Positions 1-9,021 of a DNA stretch of 64,000 nt are shown here, one piece after another; the stretch's first letter is position 1; every line of letters begins with the position of its first letter. Under the pieces are notes generated by a model, which saw only the letters and a list, made by a program, of their open reading frames with translations, was not told the origin of the DNA and did not search any database. The DNA is from Planococcus plakortidis (GTDB lineage: Bacteria; Bacillota; Bacilli; Bacillales_A; Planococcaceae), in NCBI RefSeq assembly GCF_001687605.2, contig NZ_CP016539.2:1890501-1954500 (forward strand). Reading direction: 5' to 3'. Position numbers and translations under genes: made by a program.

Positions 1-1027
1 TTCTCCCGGACAGCCAAAGCCATCGCTTCAGCCGTTTCCTCACTGACGACGGAATGCGCTTTGAAAAATTCCCGCGTCATGCCGAGCTGCTGGATTTTCA
101 TTTGCTCATTATAGGTGACGACACCGCCATTCAACACGGCGCTCGCCCCAGCGATGGAAGCGAGTTCCGACTGGAACAACCCTGCCGTCAGGCTCTCTGC
201 CGCCGAAACCGTTTTGCCTTGTTGCTTCAACAAATCGATCGCTTTCGAGGCGAGTGAGTCATCATCATAGCCGTACAGATAGTCGCCGACGCGTTCCAGG
301 ATTTCTTCTTTCGCGCCGTTGATCAATTCCCATGCCTCATCCGCCGTGTCCGTCTTCGCCGTGATGCGTAGCGTCACTTCACCCGCGGAGGCCAAGGGGG
401 CAATTGTCGGGTTGGTCTGCTTATCCAGGATATCCTGCAGGCGGTCTTCGAGTTCAGCTTCGCCGATCCCATAGAACCTGAGCACGTGTGAAAGGATGAC
501 GTTTTCCTTATTGAGCATGCGTACCAATCTCGGTTTCGCCTCGAACTGGAACATCGGCTCCAGTTCATGCGGCGGCCCCGGCAGCAGCATATACATATGA
601 CTGCCGTTTTGATACATCATTCCCGGCGCCATGCCGTTCTCGTTGACCAGCACCTCGCTGCCATTAAGCACGAGTGCCTGTTTTTTATTGTTTTCGGTCA
701 TCGGGCGGCCAGCGCGCTCGAAAAACGCGGCAATCGATTCCATTGCCGCCTCGTCCATCGAAAGCGTCGTGCCCAGATGACGGGCGATCGTCTGTTTGGT
801 CAAATCGTCTTTTGTGGGTCCAAGCCCCCTGAGAAGATGATCAAGTCAGCACGGGATTCCGCGATGGCGATCGTCTCTTTCAGGCGCTCAGGATTGTCGC
901 CGACGACAGTATGGTAATAGACGTTGATTCCGATTTCAGCGAGATGTCCTGAAATGAAGCGTGCATTCGTATTGGTGATCTGGCCCAGCAGGAGTTCTGA
1001 GCCCACTGCAATGATTTCAGCGTTCAT
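1..1027 (-). pseudogene. cinA: CinA family protein (competence/damage-inducible), frameshifted and cut by the window edge
   Basis: The N-terminal part reads [16 protein letters not shown] and runs through the molybdopterin-binding (MoaB/CinA-N) fold to IIFSGGL. There one base is missing at about 820-821, in a C run on the plus strand, and the frame ends nine codons later. Adding one base restores GPTKDDLTK, and the reading frame then stays open to the window start. It includes the LLPGPPHELEPMF segment and the start of the C-terminal nicotinamide-nucleotide amidase domain (SAAESLTAGL). The family acts on pyridine nucleotide by-products, and in Bacillus it sits just upstream of recA and is expressed in competence. 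The start at 1027 follows an AAAGGAAG site. The break may be a sequencing error rather than true loss. Confidence 0.9.
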
Positions 1028-1051
1028 AGCGGTCTTCCTTTCATGTGTCGC

Positions 1052-1630
1052 TTATTTGGATGCCATAAGCCCTTTGCGGTTGGCGTAGAAATAATCCCAA
1101 CCGGACCAGACCGTAAACAGCAATGCGATATAGAGCATGATCTCGCCGAATGGAATGCCGACCAAGGCAAAGAGCATATTGTATAGCAACAGCGAAATGA
1201 TCGCGAGCAGCTGCGTGACGGTCTTGATTTTGCCTAAACTCCCGGCTGCCACGACTTCCCCTTCGCCTGCCAGCACCAATCGCAAGCCGGTTACGGCGAA
1301 TTCACGGCTGATGATGACGATGACGACCCACGCTGGCGCAAAGCCGAGCTCGACCAGAATGATCAGCGCGGCAGAGACGAGCAATTTATCGGCAAGAGGG
1401 TCCAAGAATTTACCGAAGGTCGTGACTAAATTGTATTTGCGTGCGTAATAGCCGTCGACCCAATCGGTAGCGGATGCGAAGATGAAGATCAATGCCCCGA
1501 TGAAATGTGCGACCGGCAACGTCGCACCGAGTAAGGTGATGTCTCCCCATCCGAAATCGATGAGCATGAACGCCATGAAGATCGGGATGAGCAAGATCCG
1601 GGAAATGGTGATTTGGTTTGGAATATTCAT
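1052..1630 (-). CDS. pgsA: CDP-diacylglycerol--glycerol-3-phosphate 3-phosphatidyltransferase
   Basis: A 192-residue integral membrane enzyme that makes phosphatidylglycerophosphate, the committed step to phosphatidylglycerol. The CDP-alcohol phosphatidyltransferase signature D-G-x2-A-R-x8-G-x3-D-x3-D is complete: DGYYAR at residues 59-64, G73, D77 and D81. Several hydrophobic helices follow. The start codon has a clear AAAGGAG site. It lies between rodZ and cinA, the usual order in Bacillales, and a hairpin between rodZ and pgsA may tune its expression. CdsA, which makes its CDP-diacylglycerol substrate, is encoded at 38153-38944. Confidence 0.96.
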   Translation of the reverse strand: MNIPNQITISRILLIPIFMAFMLIDFGWGDITLLGATLPVAHFIGALIFIFASATDWVDGYYARKYNLVTTFGKFLDPLADKLLVSAALIILVELGFAPAWVVIVIISREFAVTGLRLVLAGEGEVVAAGSLGKIKTVTQLLAIISLLLYNMLFALVGIPFGEIMLYIALLFTVWSGWDYFYANRKGLMASK

Positions 1631-1660
1631 TTGTTATTCTCCTTTCAATCCTTGCAGAAA

Positions 1661-1684
1661 AATAGCCATCGGGTGATGGCTATT
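1661..1684 (-). terminator. Hairpin terminator at the end of rodZ
   Basis: A ten-base stem AATAGCCATC / GATGGCTATT with an ACCC loop is followed on the minus strand by TTTCTGC. It overlaps the rodZ stop codon. pgsA starts only 31 bases further on with no obvious promoter, so this is probably a partial terminator inside the operon. Confidence 0.65.
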
Positions 1685-2549
1685 CGGCATCATCGAAACG
1701 GATGATGATGTTTTGCGGTTTTCGTTGTTGTTCATACGGCACCTTTTCACCGTTCAGTTCAATTGAAAGCATGGCATAATCTCCAACGCGCATGAAGACG
1801 CTCGCTTCATCGGATACATCGACGGCTTCTGTCTCTCCGGCTTCGAACACGCGGGCGAGGCTCAGTAGCTCTGTTCCGTCATCATTCAATACGGTCAGCC
1901 AGGATTCCCCATTTGCAGCGAATTCAAGCTGCCTCTCAGCTGGTCCGATGAAGGTATACGTCGTTGTTTCCCCCGTTACGCTTTCAAGTTCCAATTGCGC
2001 TTTCGGCTCTTCAGGTTCCGGTTGTTCTTCCGGTTCCTCAGCAGGGGCTTGTTCTTGTTCCTCTGCCGCTTCCGGCTGTGCTTCCGGCTGTTGTTCCGGC
2101 TGTGCTTCGTATTCCACACCGCCGCTTTCCTCTTCCGGCTGGACATCGTTGCCGGATGTGCTGAGCAGGTAGAAATACCAGATAACCAAAAGGATAAACA
2201 CGATAAATAATGCCACCAACACTTTCGGCATCGATTCTGCGACGGGTCCAGAGCTGCTTCTTTTCTTTTCGGGCCTGCGTGTCAAATGCTCGACAGGGGC
2301 GGTAACCGGCTCGTCTTCCGGCAATTCGTTGTTATGCTCCCTTAACAGGGCATCTCCGTCCAAACCGACCGCCTGTGCATAGCGCTTGATGAAAGCACGC
2401 ACATAAAAGCCTCCAGGGATCGAGGAATAATCCCCGGTTTCGATGCCTTCCAAATGATGCTTTTGGATTTTCGTCCGCTCATTAAGCTGTTCCAAGCTCA
2501 TGCCTTGGTCCAGCCTTGCCTGTTTCAGCTTCGTGCCCAATTGCCCCAT
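1680..2549 (-). CDS. rodZ: RodZ-like helix-turn-helix membrane protein (YmfM family)
   Basis: A 289-residue bitopic protein. Residues 1-75 form an XRE-type helix-turn-helix (GTKLKQARLDQGMSLEQL), residues 108-130 are one membrane span, and residues 137-185 are an E/P/Q-rich linker with repeated PEQQPEAQPE-like units. A C-terminal beta domain of the DUF4115 type follows. RodZ links the MreB cytoskeleton to the cell-wall elongation machinery. The start at 2549 was preferred because AGGCAGG lies eight bases upstream; two in-frame starts just before it have poor spacing. It lies between ymfK and pgsA, as in other Bacillales. Confidence 0.88.
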   Translation of the reverse strand: MGQLGTKLKQARLDQGMSLEQLNERTKIQKHHLEGIETGDYSSIPGGFYVRAFIKRYAQAVGLDGDALLREHNNELPEDEPVTAPVEHLTRRPEKKRSSSGPVAESMPKVLVALFIVFILLVIWYFYLLSTSGNDVQPEEESGGVEYEAQPEQQPEAQPEAAEEQEQAPAEEPEEQPEPEEPKAQLELESVTGETTTYTFIGPAERQLEFAANGESWLTVLNDDGTELLSLARVFEAGETEAVDVSDEASVFMRVGDYAMLSIELNGEKVPYEQQRKPQNIIIRFDDAE

Positions 2550-2566
2550 CGTCATCACCTGCCTGC

Positions 2567-3367
2567 TTAAAAGTTGAAACCGTCGCCGAACATGTCCATC
2601 TGGTCTTTATTGTCCATAAACGTATTTTTCTCCAATACTTCGTATGTGATCTTTTCTTCCGGATGATGGCGCAATTCGATAATATAATCGAAATCGTCGA
2701 TGCTGTACTCGGAATGCTCGACGAATTTATCGGGATGTTCCACCACTTTGATGGTCGGCATGCGCATCATTTCCCGCACAAGCTGGAGATGGCGCTCATC
2801 GGATGAACGCCTCGTGACAATGCCGTCCAGGATGAAGATATTGTTATCGTTGTGTTCGTCGCCCATCAATTGATTGCGGACGGTCTGCTTGATCATCGTC
2901 GAGGATAGGAAAATCCATTTCTTATTGGCACTGACGCTCGCTGCGACGATGGATTCGGTCTTGCCGACACGCGGCATGCCCCGGAGCCCGACCAGTTTAT
3001 GGCCTTCCTGCTTGAAGATTTCCGCCATGAAATCGACGAGCAGCCCAAGTTCATCCCGTACGAAGCGGAACGTCTTCCGGTCATCTGCATCGCGCTGGAT
3101 GTAACGGCCGTGACGCACAGCGAGAATGTCCCGCAATTTCGGTTCACGGAACTTCGTCACCGCGATGGTTTCGATCGTCGACAGGATCTGCTCAAAACGT
3201 TCGATCTGCACGTCATGCTCTGCACGCAATAGCATTCCCCGGCGACCTTGGTCCACGCCGTTGATGGTGACGATATTGACCCGCAGCATGCCGAGCAGCG
3301 ATGCGATGTCCCCGAGCAAGCCCGGGCGGTTGACTTGGATTTCATACTCAAAATACCATTCTTTCAT
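2567..3367 (-). CDS. ymfK: YmfK-type conserved protein (ACT-like domain plus P-loop), function unknown
   Basis: A 266-residue protein matching my recollection of the Bacillales YmfK/DUF3388 family. The first ~80 residues look like an ACT-type ligand-binding fold (EIQVNRPGLLGDIASLLGML). A phosphate-binding loop GMPRVGKTES follows at residues 130-139, then FILDGIVTRR, which could carry a Walker B-like acidic residue. No reaction is known to me. A strong GGGGAGGGGAG site precedes the start. It lies between ymfI and rodZ. The P-loop is seen in the sequence; nucleotide binding is inferred. Confidence 0.85.
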   Translation of the reverse strand: MKEWYFEYEIQVNRPGLLGDIASLLGMLRVNIVTINGVDQGRRGMLLRAEHDVQIERFEQILSTIETIAVTKFREPKLRDILAVRHGRYIQRDADDRKTFRFVRDELGLLVDFMAEIFKQEGHKLVGLRGMPRVGKTESIVAASVSANKKWIFLSSTMIKQTVRNQLMGDEHNDNNIFILDGIVTRRSSDERHLQLVREMMRMPTIKVVEHPDKFVEHSEYSIDDFDYIIELRHHPEEKITYEVLEKNTFMDNKDQMDMFGDGFNF

Positions 3368-3456
3368 GCTTCACTCCCCTCCCCATATATGTGCCATCCT
3401 ATGGTCCATTGCCTTTATGATAGCCTACATCAACAATGATGAAAAGCTTGCGTCCG

Positions 3457-4175
3457 TTAAATGAGCCAGCCGCCGTTGACACGGATCGTCTGCCCGGTAA
3501 TATAATCGGCCTTGCCACTGGCTAAAAACACGACCGCATGGGCAATATCTTCCGGAGTTCCTGCCCGAGCGGAATCTCTTCTTCGAGCGCCAGCCATTCC
3601 TGTTCTGTCAATCCAGCATTCATTTTCGTGCGGATCAAGCCGGGCGATACGGCATTGACACGTGTGCCGGACGGCGCCATTTCTTTCGCGTAGGCTTTCG
3701 TGAATGCGAGCTGCGCGCCCTTCACGGCTGAATAAGCCGTTTCCATCGAGGCTCCCGTCTCTCCCCAGATCGATGCAATGAAAATGACATAGGACTTTTC
3801 ATGCCTCCTGAAATACGGCGACAATAGCCGAACCGTCTCGATCGGGTTCTTTACGTGGACACGCCACAGCGCTTCTTGATCCGCACTGCTCGTGTCTTGC
3901 AAGAGGCCCGATAGCGCATGGCCGCTCGCACAGATGACGCACGAGCAGTCGAAAACCTGGCTTGCAACGTCCTCGGCGCCGCTGTCTTGAGTGAAATCGC
4001 CCCGCACCGGGATGAATTCCTGCTGTGGATGGTGCATGCTGAGATCCTGCGCAAACGCATTCAATGCATTCGAATGGTAATGAAGATATAATGACCAGCC
4101 CTCATCCGCCATTTGCTTGGCAATCGTGCGGCCGATGTCTCCGGATGCCCCGAGAATCAGCGCGAATCGCTTCAC
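3457..4175 (-). pseudogene. ymfI: Short-chain dehydrogenase/reductase YmfI, frameshifted near the C-terminus
   Basis: A FabG-like SDR with the nucleotide loop GASGDIG at residues 9-15, the catalytic S-x-Y-x3-K tetrad region ([15 protein letters not shown]) and PG.IRT after it. The main frame runs wrong after EEEIPLG, near 3564-3566. In the shifted frame [13 protein letters not shown] continues to VNGGWLI and a stop at 3457-3459, the normal SDR end. Either one base or a four-base GGGC repeat unit is missing; four would restore the usual PLGRAG motif. The start is GTG, overlapping the ymfH stop (GTGA). Substrate unknown. Confidence 0.85.
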
Positions 4176-5473
4176 GCCGGATCCTTCTCCGGTGATTTGA
4201 TTGTAAAGACGGATTGTTGGCTTTCTGTGCTGACTGCCGCGAATGCTTCCTGCAGATCGGCCACTTCGATCTCCTCAAGCACCGGCACTACATCGAATAG
4301 GTTCATGCCGTTGAACGCATATTGCGTAAATTGGTTGGCGATGTATTCAGGCGAATTCAAGGCACGCATGAAAAAACCGATTTTCTTGCGGCGCACGCGG
4401 TCCAGGTCTTCCTGACCGAAAGGCCATTTTTCCACTGCCTGTCGGATCGTCTTTTTAATCTCTTGCGCAAATTTTTCGGGATGGTTCGTGTCCGAACCGA
4501 TAAGCGCATAGCCGAATCCGCTTTCCAGTGAATAGTCGAATGAATACGATTCATCGATCCATCCGTTCTCGTATGCCTCGTGGTAAAAATCCGAAGTCCT
4601 GCCAAACAATAATTCATATGCAAGCTGAGCAGACAATTCGTGCTTAAGCATCTCCGGCCCGTACAGGTCAAGCCGCTCCGGCTTGACGCCAACGAAGACT
4701 TTCGGCTTTTGGACCGCCATTTCCAGTGTCCGTTCTTTGATGGCCGCCTCTTTCGGCTCATCCGGGAAAATGCGTTCGATCGGTGCAGGCGCATCGAAGG
4801 TTTTCGCCGCCTGGTTGTCCTTGACGAACTGCATCATGCTATCTGGCTCGACGTTCCCTACGATGAACAACGCCATATTCGACGGGTGGTAGAAGGTATG
4901 GTAGCACGTGTAGAGATGTTCCGCCGTGATGTGCTGGATCGATTCGACTGTCCCCGCGATATCGATTTTGACGGGATGGTTCTTGTATAGATTCTCGATC
5001 ATGCCAAAATACAGGCGCCAGTCGGGCTGGTCGTCATACATGGTGATTTCCTGGGCGATGATCCCTTTTTCCTTCTCTACCGTCTGTTCGGTAAAATACG
5101 GGCTCTGGACGAAATCGAGCAATGTCGTGACGTTCTCCTGGATGCGCCCGGTTGCCGAAAACAGGTACGCCGTCCTCGTGAACGAAGTGAACGCGTTGGC
5201 GGAAGCGCCATTTTTGCTGAATTCCTGGAAAACATCGCCTTCTTCTTTTTCAAACATTTTATGCTCAAGGAAATGGGCAATGCCATCCGGTACTTGAATA
5301 GCTTCTTTTTCGCCGAGCGGGACGAAATGGTTGTCGATCGAGCCATATTTGGTCGTGAACGTCGCGTATGTTTTCGAGAATCCACGCTTCGGCAAAATGT
5401 AGACCGTCAAACCGTTCGGCAATTGTTCATGATAGAGCGTTTCTTCAAGTTGATTGAATTCCATTTTATTCAT
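4172..5473 (-). CDS. ymfH: M16 family zinc peptidase YmfH
   Basis: A 433-residue insulinase-type peptidase with an intact HxxEH zinc motif (HFLEH, residues 67-71) and the distal E-rich helix EKEKGIIAQEITMYDD. It forms an overlapping pair with ymfF: its ATG at 5473 lies before the ymfF stop, with AAGGAGG nine bases upstream. In M16 families of this kind one catalytic and one non-catalytic half often assemble together, so YmfF is the likely partner. No substrate is evident. It also overlaps the ymfI start by four bases, so ymfF-ymfH-ymfI should be co-translated. Confidence 0.92.
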   Translation of the reverse strand: MNKMEFNQLEETLYHEQLPNGLTVYILPKRGFSKTYATFTTKYGSIDNHFVPLGEKEAIQVPDGIAHFLEHKMFEKEEGDVFQEFSKNGASANAFTSFTRTAYLFSATGRIQENVTTLLDFVQSPYFTEQTVEKEKGIIAQEITMYDDQPDWRLYFGMIENLYKNHPVKIDIAGTVESIQHITAEHLYTCYHTFYHPSNMALFIVGNVEPDSMMQFVKDNQAAKTFDAPAPIERIFPDEPKEAAIKERTLEMAVQKPKVFVGVKPERLDLYGPEMLKHELSAQLAYELLFGRTSDFYHEAYENGWIDESYSFDYSLESGFGYALIGSDTNHPEKFAQEIKKTIRQAVEKWPFGQEDLDRVRRKKIGFFMRALNSPEYIANQFTQYAFNGMNLFDVVPVLEEIEVADLQEAFAAVSTESQQSVFTIKSPEKDPA

Positions 5474-6740
5474 CGCTTGCTTCCTCCTTGCCGGACAAGA
5501 AATAGGTCATTTGCAGGCTCAATTCCTGTGCCGCCTGTGCTATCTGTTCTTTGGATACCTTTTCCCATCTTTCGATCAGATAAGCGGGTTCAAAGTCTTC
5601 CGATAGTTCCATGTATTGATCGTATATATCGATCTGGCCTCTTGCCGAATCGAGCGCTTCCTTTAATTGATTGGTAAGCAAGGCCTTGGTCTGTTCCAAT
5701 TCGGTGTCGGTGATGTGCCCGTTCTTGACTTCCTCCAATTGGCCGAGGATCAGCGATACGGCTTTTTCTTCGAGCTTGCGGTCGATGCCGGCGAGGACGA
5801 ACACCAGCCCGAACTGGGAGGCATATGAACTCGACACGTAGTACGCCATGCTTTCTTTCTCCCGGATATTGGCAAATAACTTCGAATGGGCATAGCCACC
5901 GAAAATGCCGTTCATCAATTGCATGACCGGGAAATCTTCATCGCGGAAAGTGACCGGCGTGAAGAACATCATATGCAATTTTCCTTGTTTCATGTCTTCA
6001 TACTCGAGCACGCGTGACTGTTCAGGCGGCTGCAATTGGCTTTCCGTCTTCACAGGAAGTTCCTTGCGGTCGGCAAAATGGAAGTAGTCGCGGATATGCG
6101 CCGTGATCACTTCTGGCGAAACGTCTCCCACGACATAGATTTCCACCTCATTATTTTCGAGCATATGTCGGTATGCCGCAACAAGCGACTCATTCGTGAC
6201 TTGCTTCACCTGCTCGATCGAGCCGTTGGACGTAATCGCTGCCGGATGCCCCGGAAGCGCGAGTTCCATCATGCGCTGCTGTGCATAACGGGTTTTGTCG
6301 TCAAATACCGATTCAATGCGCTGGACGATCGATTCCTGTTCGCGTTTGAAGATGTTTTCCTTGAATAGCCCATTCTCGAGATTCGGCTTGAACAGGACGA
6401 TATACATCAAATTCATCACTTTCTCAAGTACGCCTTTATCCGATAGGTATTGGTCGTTGACAGTCTCGACGTTCAAGTTGATGATATGGTCGTCACCGCG
6501 TTTGGTGGAATCTATGTATAGCGATGTTCCGTATAAATCATCCAGCACCATGCGCAGCGCTGTATGAGATGGGTACATTTCGTTGCTATGCTGCAAAACG
6601 TTCGCCAGGATCGCGCGCTCCGAAGCGTTCTTCACGGTGAGCCGATCCTTGAAGCGGATCGAGAAATTTATTGTCTTGAATTGCGTCGTTTCATGTACGT
6701 GAACATGGACGCCTTGAGCAATCTTATTTGTTTCAAACAT
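5466..6740 (-). CDS. ymfF: M16-like peptidase homologue YmfF, zinc motif absent
   Basis: A 424-residue protein of the M16 peptidase fold. Where the zinc motif should be, it reads NVLQHSNEMYPSH, with no HxxEH, so it is expected to be catalytically inactive. It is the first gene of the ymfF-ymfH-ymfI-ymfK-rodZ-pgsA-cinA series, with a good sigma-A promoter 30-60 bases upstream and a GAGAGGGGA site. The inactive/active pairing with YmfH resembles two-subunit M16 enzymes; that they form a complex is an inference from family knowledge. Confidence 0.9.
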   Translation of the reverse strand: MFETNKIAQGVHVHVHETTQFKTINFSIRFKDRLTVKNASERAILANVLQHSNEMYPSHTALRMVLDDLYGTSLYIDSTKRGDDHIINLNVETVNDQYLSDKGVLEKVMNLMYIVLFKPNLENGLFKENIFKREQESIVQRIESVFDDKTRYAQQRMMELALPGHPAAITSNGSIEQVKQVTNESLVAAYRHMLENNEVEIYVVGDVSPEVITAHIRDYFHFADRKELPVKTESQLQPPEQSRVLEYEDMKQGKLHMMFFTPVTFRDEDFPVMQLMNGIFGGYAHSKLFANIREKESMAYYVSSSYASQFGLVFVLAGIDRKLEEKAVSLILGQLEEVKNGHITDTELEQTKALLTNQLKEALDSARGQIDIYDQYMELSEDFEPAYLIERWEKVSKEQIAQAAQELSLQMTYFLSGKEEASDE

Positions 6741-6770
6741 GTTGGATCCCCTCTCGTGATTCTTACACTA

Positions 6771-6800
6771 ACTATACCGGACTTTTTCCTTTAATTGCAA
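6771..6800 (-). promoter_or_regulatory. Sigma-A type promoter of the ymfF operon
   Basis: On the minus strand: -35 TTGCAA (6795-6800), an 18-base spacer, -10 TATAGT (6771-6776). It lies about 30 bases upstream of the ymfF start. The rest of the 6801-6955 gap holds no gene that I can support. Confidence 0.75.
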
Positions 6801-6955
6801 TGAAACCGGAGGAAACGGCTGGAAAAAAGCATGCGGATTTCAAGCAACTACCCGGCAATGCGCTTTCCTGTCAAGATCACCATCCCTGCGGTTTTCTATT
6901 TAATGAAGGATTCTCCCGGCTCGCCTTCCTTTACAGTTGATTTTTCCCATAAAAA

Positions 6956-6980
6956 AACTGGCGGGGACACCCCGCCAGTT
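6956..6980 (-). terminator. Terminator of the nucleoside ABC transporter operon
   Basis: An eleven-base perfect stem AACTGGCGGGG / CCCCGCCAGTT with a three-base loop is followed on the minus strand by a run of T. It starts about 30 bases after the nupQ stop codon. Confidence 0.9.
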
Positions 6981-7010
6981 TGATCTGCCGCTAGTTGGCG
7001 GCATTGAACC

Positions 7011-7970
7011 TTAACGCTGCCCTTTTATATACGGTTTCCCGTTCGCTTTAGGGGCATTGGCGCGGCCGATGAAGCCTGCCAGTGCGAAAATCGTCAATAC
7101 GTATGGAAGAATCAACAGGAAGACATTCGGGATTTCCTGAATATAAGGAATCGAGGAACCGACAATGCTCAAGGATTGTGCAAATCCGAAGAATAATGCC
7201 GCACCCATCGCACCGAGCGGATGCCATTTCCCGAAGATCATCGCAGCAAGTGCCATGAATCCTTGGCCATTGATCGTAGCATGCCCAAAGTCTCCTGTAA
7301 TGGTCTGTGCATAAATCGCGCCGCCGATTCCGGCTAGCGCACCGGAAATCATGACCGCTACATAGCGCATTCTTGCGACATTGATCCCCATCGTATCAGC
7401 CGCCATCGGATGCTCGCCGACCGCGCGGAGGCGCAAGCCGAACGGCGTCTTGTAGATGACGAACCACGCAAGGAAAGCGACACCGATCGCAAAGAATGAA
7501 GTATTGTAGACCGATGTGAAGAACAATGGCCCGATGACAGGGATTTCAGACAATACCGGCACATTATAGCGTGCAAAGCGTTCACTGATGAAATCCGTCT
7601 GGCCTTTATCGAAGATGCTTTTCACTAGATAAAGTGCCAAAGCAATTGCCAATAAGTTGATGGCGACACCTGAAACGACTTGGTCGGCGCGGAAGGAAAT
7701 CGATGCGACGGCATGAAGCAGCGACAAGAGCAGCGCTGCGACCATCGCGGCTACCAATGCCAGCCATGGCGTCATCCCGCCGAATGTATCCGCGAACAGC
7801 AAGTTGAACAAGATCCCGACGAATGCGCCGATGACCATCAAGCCCTCAAGGCCGATGTTGACGACACCCGAGCGTTCAGAGAACACCCCGCCGATTGCCA
7901 CAAGGATAAGCGGTGCTGCATAGAAAATCGCCGAAGGGACGATGAAATATAGGATATCCATAAAGCTCAT
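7011..7970 (-). CDS. nupQ: Nucleoside ABC transporter permease (NupQ/YufQ type)
   Basis: A 319-residue, highly hydrophobic permease of the BMP-associated branched-chain-amino-acid/simple-sugar type. It has about eight or nine membrane segments and conserved loops such as SERSGVVNIGLEGLM and GVFSERSG near the N-terminus and GEHPMAADTMGINV in the coupling region. B. subtilis NupNOPQ (YufNOPQ) imports guanosine and related nucleosides, so a nucleoside substrate is likely. GGAGGCGAAG precedes the start, and the gene follows nupP by one base. A strong terminator follows it. Confidence 0.93.
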   Translation of the reverse strand: MSFMDILYFIVPSAIFYAAPLILVAIGGVFSERSGVVNIGLEGLMVIGAFVGILFNLLFADTFGGMTPWLALVAAMVAALLLSLLHAVASISFRADQVVSGVAINLLAIALALYLVKSIFDKGQTDFISERFARYNVPVLSEIPVIGPLFFTSVYNTSFFAIGVAFLAWFVIYKTPFGLRLRAVGEHPMAADTMGINVARMRYVAVMISGALAGIGGAIYAQTITGDFGHATINGQGFMALAAMIFGKWHPLGAMGAALFFGFAQSLSIVGSSIPYIQEIPNVFLLILPYVLTIFALAGFIGRANAPKANGKPYIKGQR

Positions 7971-7971
7971 A

Positions 7972-9021
7972 TCACTTCGCCTCCTTCTTTTTGCCGGCTG
8001 CTCGGAGCAGCAGCAAACGAATGATATAACCGGATGCTACAAAGAAGATGATCACGGCGATGACGATCTCGACGATTTCGATCGGGATGCCCGCAGCATT
8101 CGGCATATTGAGCGCACCGTATTTCAAGGAACCGAATAAAGTAGCCCCGAAAATGACACCAAGCGGCGTATTCATGCCGAGAAGCGCAACGGCGATGCCG
8201 TCAAAGCCGATCCCTGTGAATCCGCCCTTGGACGAAACATACTCGAATGTCCCGAGCGCTTCCATCGCGCCTGCAAGGCCGGCAAATGCACCTGAAATGA
8301 CCATTGCCAGGATGATGTTCTTGTTGACGTTCATGCCGGCATATTCGGAAGCATGCTGGTTGAAACCGACCGCTTTCAATTCGAAACCGAGCGTCGTCTT
8401 CTCCAGGATGAACCACATGACGCCGACCATGATGAGCGCCAGCAGCAATCCCATGTGCAGACGGGAGAATTCCGTCAAGTTCTCGAGGAACTCAGACCGC
8501 AGGGAAGCACTGGTGAAAATCCGCTCCGTGCGGTCCCCGCCATCCGAGACGGTCTTGATCAATGCGTTTGTTACGTGAAGTGCAATATAGTTCATCATGA
8601 TGGTGACGATAACTTCGTGTACACGGAACTTGGCTTTCAATAGCCCTGGAACAAAGCCCCATAAAGCCCCTGCCACGGCCGCTGCCAGAATAGCCAGCGG
8701 CAAATGGATGATTTTCGGCAATTCAACCGCTACGCCGACATAAGCAGCGGCGAACCAGCCGACAATCAATTGCCCTTCGACCCCGATATTGAAGAGGCCT
8801 GAGCGGAAAGCAAATGCAACGGCTAAACCAGCCAGTAAATAAGGTGTAATTTGGCGAAGCGTTTCGCCGATGGTGTATAGGTCTCCAAAAATACCGTTCC
8901 ATAATGCAGCATACCCTTCGATCGGGCTATAGCCGCTGACGAGCATGATGATCGCCCCTACAATCAGGCCGAGCACAACGGAAACGATCGGGACCAGCAA
9001 GTTTGTCGCTCTATTCGACAC
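7972..9021 (-). CDS. nupP: Nucleoside ABC transporter permease (NupP/YufP type)
   Basis: A 349-residue permease, the partner of NupQ, with the family loop SGLFNIGVEGQLIVG and several hydrophobic helices. I start it at the GTG at 9021 (VSNRATNLLVP). This overlaps the nupO end by 11 bases, has a purine-rich GGCGGGAAG upstream and gives the usual family length. Upstream extension to 9129 would only add residues encoded in an alternative frame of nupO. The two permeases with NupO and the lipoprotein at 10719-11798 make a complete importer. Confidence 0.93.
   Translation of the reverse strand: MSNRATNLLVPIVSVVLGLIVGAIIMLVSGYSPIEGYAALWNGIFGDLYTIGETLRQITPYLLAGLAVAFAFRSGLFNIGVEGQLIVGWFAAAYVGVAVELPKIIHLPLAILAAAVAGALWGFVPGLLKAKFRVHEVIVTIMMNYIALHVTNALIKTVSDGGDRTERIFTSASLRSEFLENLTEFSRLHMGLLLALIMVGVMWFILEKTTLGFELKAVGFNQHASEYAGMNVNKNIILAMVISGAFAGLAGAMEALGTFEYVSSKGGFTGIGFDGIAVALLGMNTPLGVIFGATLFGSLKYGALNMPNAAGIPIEIVEIVIAVIIFFVASGYIIRLLLLRAAGKKKEAK

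Noticed and set aside
6815..6950. Possible tiny peptides in the gap upstream of ymfF, one reading MVILTGKRIAG
   Set aside because: Only 11 codons long with no continuation in any frame; more likely chance or a trace of a lost gene.
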